DNA of 64,000 bases, taken from the NCBI GenBank assembly GCA_036402435.1, contig DASWSX010000120.1, positions 1 to 64,000 of the forward strand, written 5' to 3'. Origin of the DNA: Telluria_A sp036402435 (GTDB taxonomy: Bacteria; Pseudomonadota; Gammaproteobacteria; Burkholderiales; Burkholderiaceae_D). The position numbers and the translations under genes are program-made. The notes under the pieces are model-generated. The model did no database searches. It saw only the letters and a program-made list of their open reading frames with translations, and was not told the origin of the DNA. This document shows positions 61,392-64,000 of the stretch, piece after piece; position 1 is the stretch's first letter; each line of letters opens with the position of its first letter.

Positions 61392-62264
61392 GTGTCCACC
61401 TTTTCTGAAATCAGCTACACCAGCCCCGATGGCCTGGCCCTGTATGCGCGCGATTACGCAGCGCACAGCGGCCCCGCGCGCCTGCCGGTGATCTGCATCC
61501 ACGGGCTGACCCGCAATTCAGGCGACTTCGACGAACTGGCCCCGTGGATCGCCAGCCAGGGACGGCGCGTGATCGCGGTCGACGTGCGCGGCCGCGGAAA
61601 ATCGGCGCGCGATCCAAACCCCGCCCACTACCAGCCGCTGGTCTATGCCGGCGACATCGTCAAGCTGGCCCACGACCTGGGCATCGAGCGCGCGGTCTTC
61701 ATCGGCACCTCAATGGGCGGCATCATCACCATGACGCTGGCGCTGCGCAAGCTGCGCCTGATCAGCGCCGCGATCCTTAACGACGTCGGTCCGATCCTGT
61801 CCGAAAAAGGCCTGGCGCGCATCGCCGGCTATGCCGGCAAGCCGACCACGCCCGCCTCCTGGGACGAGGCCACTGAATACATCAGGAACATCAACGAGTC
61901 CGCCTTCCCCGAAAACACGGCGGAGGAATGGAGCAAGTGGGCACAGCGCGCCTTTGCAGAAAATCCACAGGGCGAACTGGTCATGAGGTACGATCCGAAC
62001 ATCGCCCAGCCCATCCAGACCGGCAAGCTGAAGTCGCAATCGATGATGTCGAAATACGCGTTCCGGCGGCTCGCGCGCAAGCGTCCGACGCTGCTGGTGC
62101 GTGGCGCGCTGTCCGACCTGGTCGAAGCGGAACAGGCCAGCTACATGCGCAAGGCCGCACCGGCGATGCTGTATGCGGAAGTACCCAATGTCGGCCACGC
62201 GCCGATGCTGACGGAACCGACTGCGCGCGACGCGATCCGGACGTTTTTGTCGCAAGTCGATTAA
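61392..62264 (+). CDS. Alpha/beta hydrolase
   Basis: A 290-residue cytosolic alpha/beta-hydrolase. The oxyanion site lies in VICIHGLTRNSGDF, the nucleophile Ser in FIGTSMGGIITM, an acid Asp in RGALSDLVEA and the His in VPNVGHAPMLTEP. The form is like lactonases, esterases and C-C hydrolases. GTG start at 61392. It is the next gene after the TonB receptor and precedes a transporter, so it may process an imported compound. Substrate unknown. Confidence 0.88.
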   Translation: MSTFSEISYTSPDGLALYARDYAAHSGPARLPVICIHGLTRNSGDFDELAPWIASQGRRVIAVDVRGRGKSARDPNPAHYQPLVYAGDIVKLAHDLGIERAVFIGTSMGGIITMTLALRKLRLISAAILNDVGPILSEKGLARIAGYAGKPTTPASWDEATEYIRNINESAFPENTAEEWSKWAQRAFAENPQGELVMRYDPNIAQPIQTGKLKSQSMMSKYAFRRLARKRPTLLVRGALSDLVEAEQASYMRKAAPAMLYAEVPNVGHAPMLTEPTARDAIRTFLSQVD

Positions 62265-62289
62265 GCATGACCAAATCAAGGAGACACGC

Positions 62290-63486
62290 ATGACTAAAAT
62301 GAACATCCTTTCGGCCGCCGTACTGGCTGCATTCGCCGCCACCCTGCCGGCCGGCGCCATGGCCGCCGCGCCCGACCTCAAGGTCGCCCTCATCGCTGGC
62401 AAGACCGGCATCCTGGAAGCCTACGCGAAGGAAACCGAGACTGGCTTCATGATGGGCCTCGAGTACCTTACCGGCGGCAAAATGGAGATCAACGGGCGCA
62501 AGCTGAAGGTCATCGTCAAGGACGACCAGAGCAAGCCTGACCTGGGCCGCACGCTGCTGGCCGAAGCCTACAGCGACGACAAGGTCGACATCGCGGTCGG
62601 CACCAGCTCCTCCGGCTCTGCGATCGCGATGCTGCCAGTCGCGGCTCAATACAAGAAAGTGCTGATCGTCGAACCGGCGGTGGCCGATGCGATCACCGGC
62701 GACAAATGGAACCGCTACATCTTCCGCACCGCGCGCAGCTCGATGCAGGACGCGCTGTCGGCCGCCGCGACGCTGAAAAACGGCAGCGTGGCGTTCCTGG
62801 CGCAGGATTACGCGTTCGGCAAGGACGCGATCAAGGCCGGCAAGGAAGCCCTGGTTGCCACCGGCAGCAAGGCCAAAGTCGTCCACGAAGAATACGCCCC
62901 GCAGACCGCGACCGACTTCACCGCGTCGGCCCAGCGCATTTTCGCGGCCCTCAAGGACAAGCCGCAGCCGCGCGTGCTTGGCATCGTGTGGGCCGGCCCA
63001 AGCCCGATGAACAAGATCGCCGACATGCAGCCGGCCCGCTACGGCATCACGCTGGCGCCGGGCGGGAACATCCTGCCGGTGATGAAGACCTGGCGTAACT
63101 ACGCAGGCACCGAAGGCACCATCCATTACTACTACGATTTCCCGAAAAATAAGATGAACGACTGGCTCGTCGCCGAGCACAGGAAGCGCTTCAAGGCGCC
63201 GCCTGACATGTTCACCGCCGGCGGCTTCGCTGCCGCCAGCGCAGTCGTCACGGCATTGAAGAAAGCCGGCTCGGGCGACACCGAGAAGCTGATCGCCGCG
63301 ATGGAAGGCATGGACTTCGACACCCCGAAGGGCAAGATGAGCTTCCGCAAGCAGGATCACCAGGCGATGCAGTCGATGTACCACTTCCGCATCAAGAAGA
63401 ACCAGAAGGACGACTGGGACCTGCTCGAACTGGTGCGCGAGATCCCGGCATCCGAACTGCCTGTACCGGTAAGGAACAAGCGTTAA
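62290..63486 (+). CDS. Branched-chain-amino-acid-type ABC substrate-binding protein
   Basis: A 398-residue periplasmic binding protein of the LivK/periplasmic binding type 1 family. Signal peptide ILSAAVLAAFAATLPAGAMA. Ligand-domain blocks include KVALIAGKTGILEAYAKETETGF, IAVGTSSSGSAIAMLPVAAQYK and FLAQDYAFGKDAIKAGKEAL. AAGGAG lies upstream of the ATG. The following gene is its ATPase. The ligand may be an amino acid, amide or aromatic compound; not decidable by sequence. Confidence 0.92.
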   Translation: MTKMNILSAAVLAAFAATLPAGAMAAAPDLKVALIAGKTGILEAYAKETETGFMMGLEYLTGGKMEINGRKLKVIVKDDQSKPDLGRTLLAEAYSDDKVDIAVGTSSSGSAIAMLPVAAQYKKVLIVEPAVADAITGDKWNRYIFRTARSSMQDALSAAATLKNGSVAFLAQDYAFGKDAIKAGKEALVATGSKAKVVHEEYAPQTATDFTASAQRIFAALKDKPQPRVLGIVWAGPSPMNKIADMQPARYGITLAPGGNILPVMKTWRNYAGTEGTIHYYYDFPKNKMNDWLVAEHRKRFKAPPDMFTAGGFAAASAVVTALKKAGSGDTEKLIAAMEGMDFDTPKGKMSFRKQDHQAMQSMYHFRIKKNQKDDWDLLELVREIPASELPVPVRNKR

Positions 63487-63487
63487 C

Positions 63488-64000
63488 ATGACCACGCCTT
63501 CGCTGTCGACCCGCGACCTGACCATCCGCTTCGGCGGCCATGTCGCGGTCAACCAGGTCAGCGCCGATTTTTTTCCAGGCACGCTGACCGTCATCGTCGG
63601 CCCCAACGGGGCCGGCAAGACCACCTACTTCAACCTCATCTCGGGCCAGTTGCCCGCGACCTCCGGCAGCGTGCACCTCGACGGCGCCGACATCACGCGC
63701 CACGGCGCGGCCAAGCGCACAACACTGGGCATCGGCCGCGCTTTCCAGCTGACCAACCTGTTCCCGAACCTGTCGGTGATCGAGAACGTGCGCCTGGCGG
63801 TGCAGAGCCGCGCGCGCATCGGCATGAGCATGTTTACGGTGTGGTTCTCGCACACCGAACTGATTACCCGCGCCGAGCACTACCTCGAACGCGTCGCGCT
63901 GGCCGACCGCCGCGACACGCGCGTGGCGGCCCTGTCGCACGGCGACAAGCGCAAGCTCGAAGTGGCGATCCTGCTGGCGCTCGAGCCGGAAGTGATGATG
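63488..64000 (+). CDS. LivG-type ABC transporter ATP-binding protein (partial, runs off end)
   Basis: The first 171 codons of an ABC ATPase, cut by the window end. Walker A is GPNGAGKTTYFNLISG, Q-loop in RAFQLTNLFPNLSVIENV, and the signature is LSHGDKRKLEVAILLALEPEV, typical of LivG/LivF proteins. It starts two bases after the binding-protein stop. The permeases and second ATPase are expected further right. Confidence 0.92.
   Translation, partial: MTTPSLSTRDLTIRFGGHVAVNQVSADFFPGTLTVIVGPNGAGKTTYFNLISGQLPATSGSVHLDGADITRHGAAKRTTLGIGRAFQLTNLFPNLSVIENVRLAVQSRARIGMSMFTVWFSHTELITRAEHYLERVALADRRDTRVAALSHGDKRKLEVAILLALEPEVMM

Overview
The window is chromosomal DNA of high GC content from a betaproteobacterium, most likely Massilia or a close Oxalobacteraceae relative (Burkholderiales). 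This rests on gene style and neighbourhoods (trxB / ftsK-lolA-rarA / serS, phaB, a DEAD-box helicase with an RG/PG-rich tail, paired c-di-GMP genes) and is an inference. I see no rRNA, CRISPR array, prophage or insertion sequence. One tRNA gene is present. No stretch longer than about 300 bases lacks a gene.

Region 1 (1-12660) is the highlight: an organoselenium and thiol-antioxidant locus. senA (EgtB/SUMF1-like), senB (glycosyltransferase-like selenosugar synthase) and senC (a SelD-type selenophosphate synthetase) match the published selenoneine pathway. egtD and egtB, which make hercynine and the ergothioneine sulfoxide intermediate, lie nearby and overlap a YihY/BrkB membrane protein gene. 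A divergent operon encodes a phosphonate-type ABC importer whose binding protein resembles the family annotated as putative selenate transporter, plus an extra LolD-like ATPase. Together these could take up selenium oxyanion, activate it to selenophosphate, make a selenosugar, methylate histidine to hercynine and join the two as selenoneine. DUF1906, DUF1428 and DHFR-like genes are interspersed.

Region 2 (12.8-25.1 kb) holds a small HTH-like protein, a histone H1-like Lys/Ala-rich protein, a Ppx/GppA phosphatase, a diguanylate cyclase with a degenerate active site, a spermidine-synthase-like protein, a GGDEF-EAL protein, and a patch of very small proteins around an HMCES/YedK gene. An alpha/beta hydrolase, an L,D-transpeptidase and an M23 peptidase follow.

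Region 3 (25.1-36.6 kb) encodes an M4 metallopeptidase, a KaiC-like ATPase coupled to a histidine kinase, a probably Fur-controlled TonB siderophore receptor and PepSY membrane protein, a DUF885 protein, a lipoprotein and a lone TadE protein.

Region 4 (36.8-54.4 kb) is a housekeeping backbone: tRNA-Ser(CGA), serS, rarA, lolA, ftsK, trxB, smr, glnB and phaB. It is interrupted between serS and rarA by about 7.4 kb of accessory genes (38.5-45.8 kb). That insert contains an uncharacterised four-gene exported-protein operon (39.5-44.6 kb) preceded by two palindromes, a MASE1-like membrane protein and a MarR-like regulator.

Region 5 (54.5-64 kb) has NAD synthetase, a COG3146 acyltransferase, a LysR regulator, a TonB-dependent receptor, a hydrolase and the start of a branched-chain-amino-acid-type ABC transporter that runs off the window.
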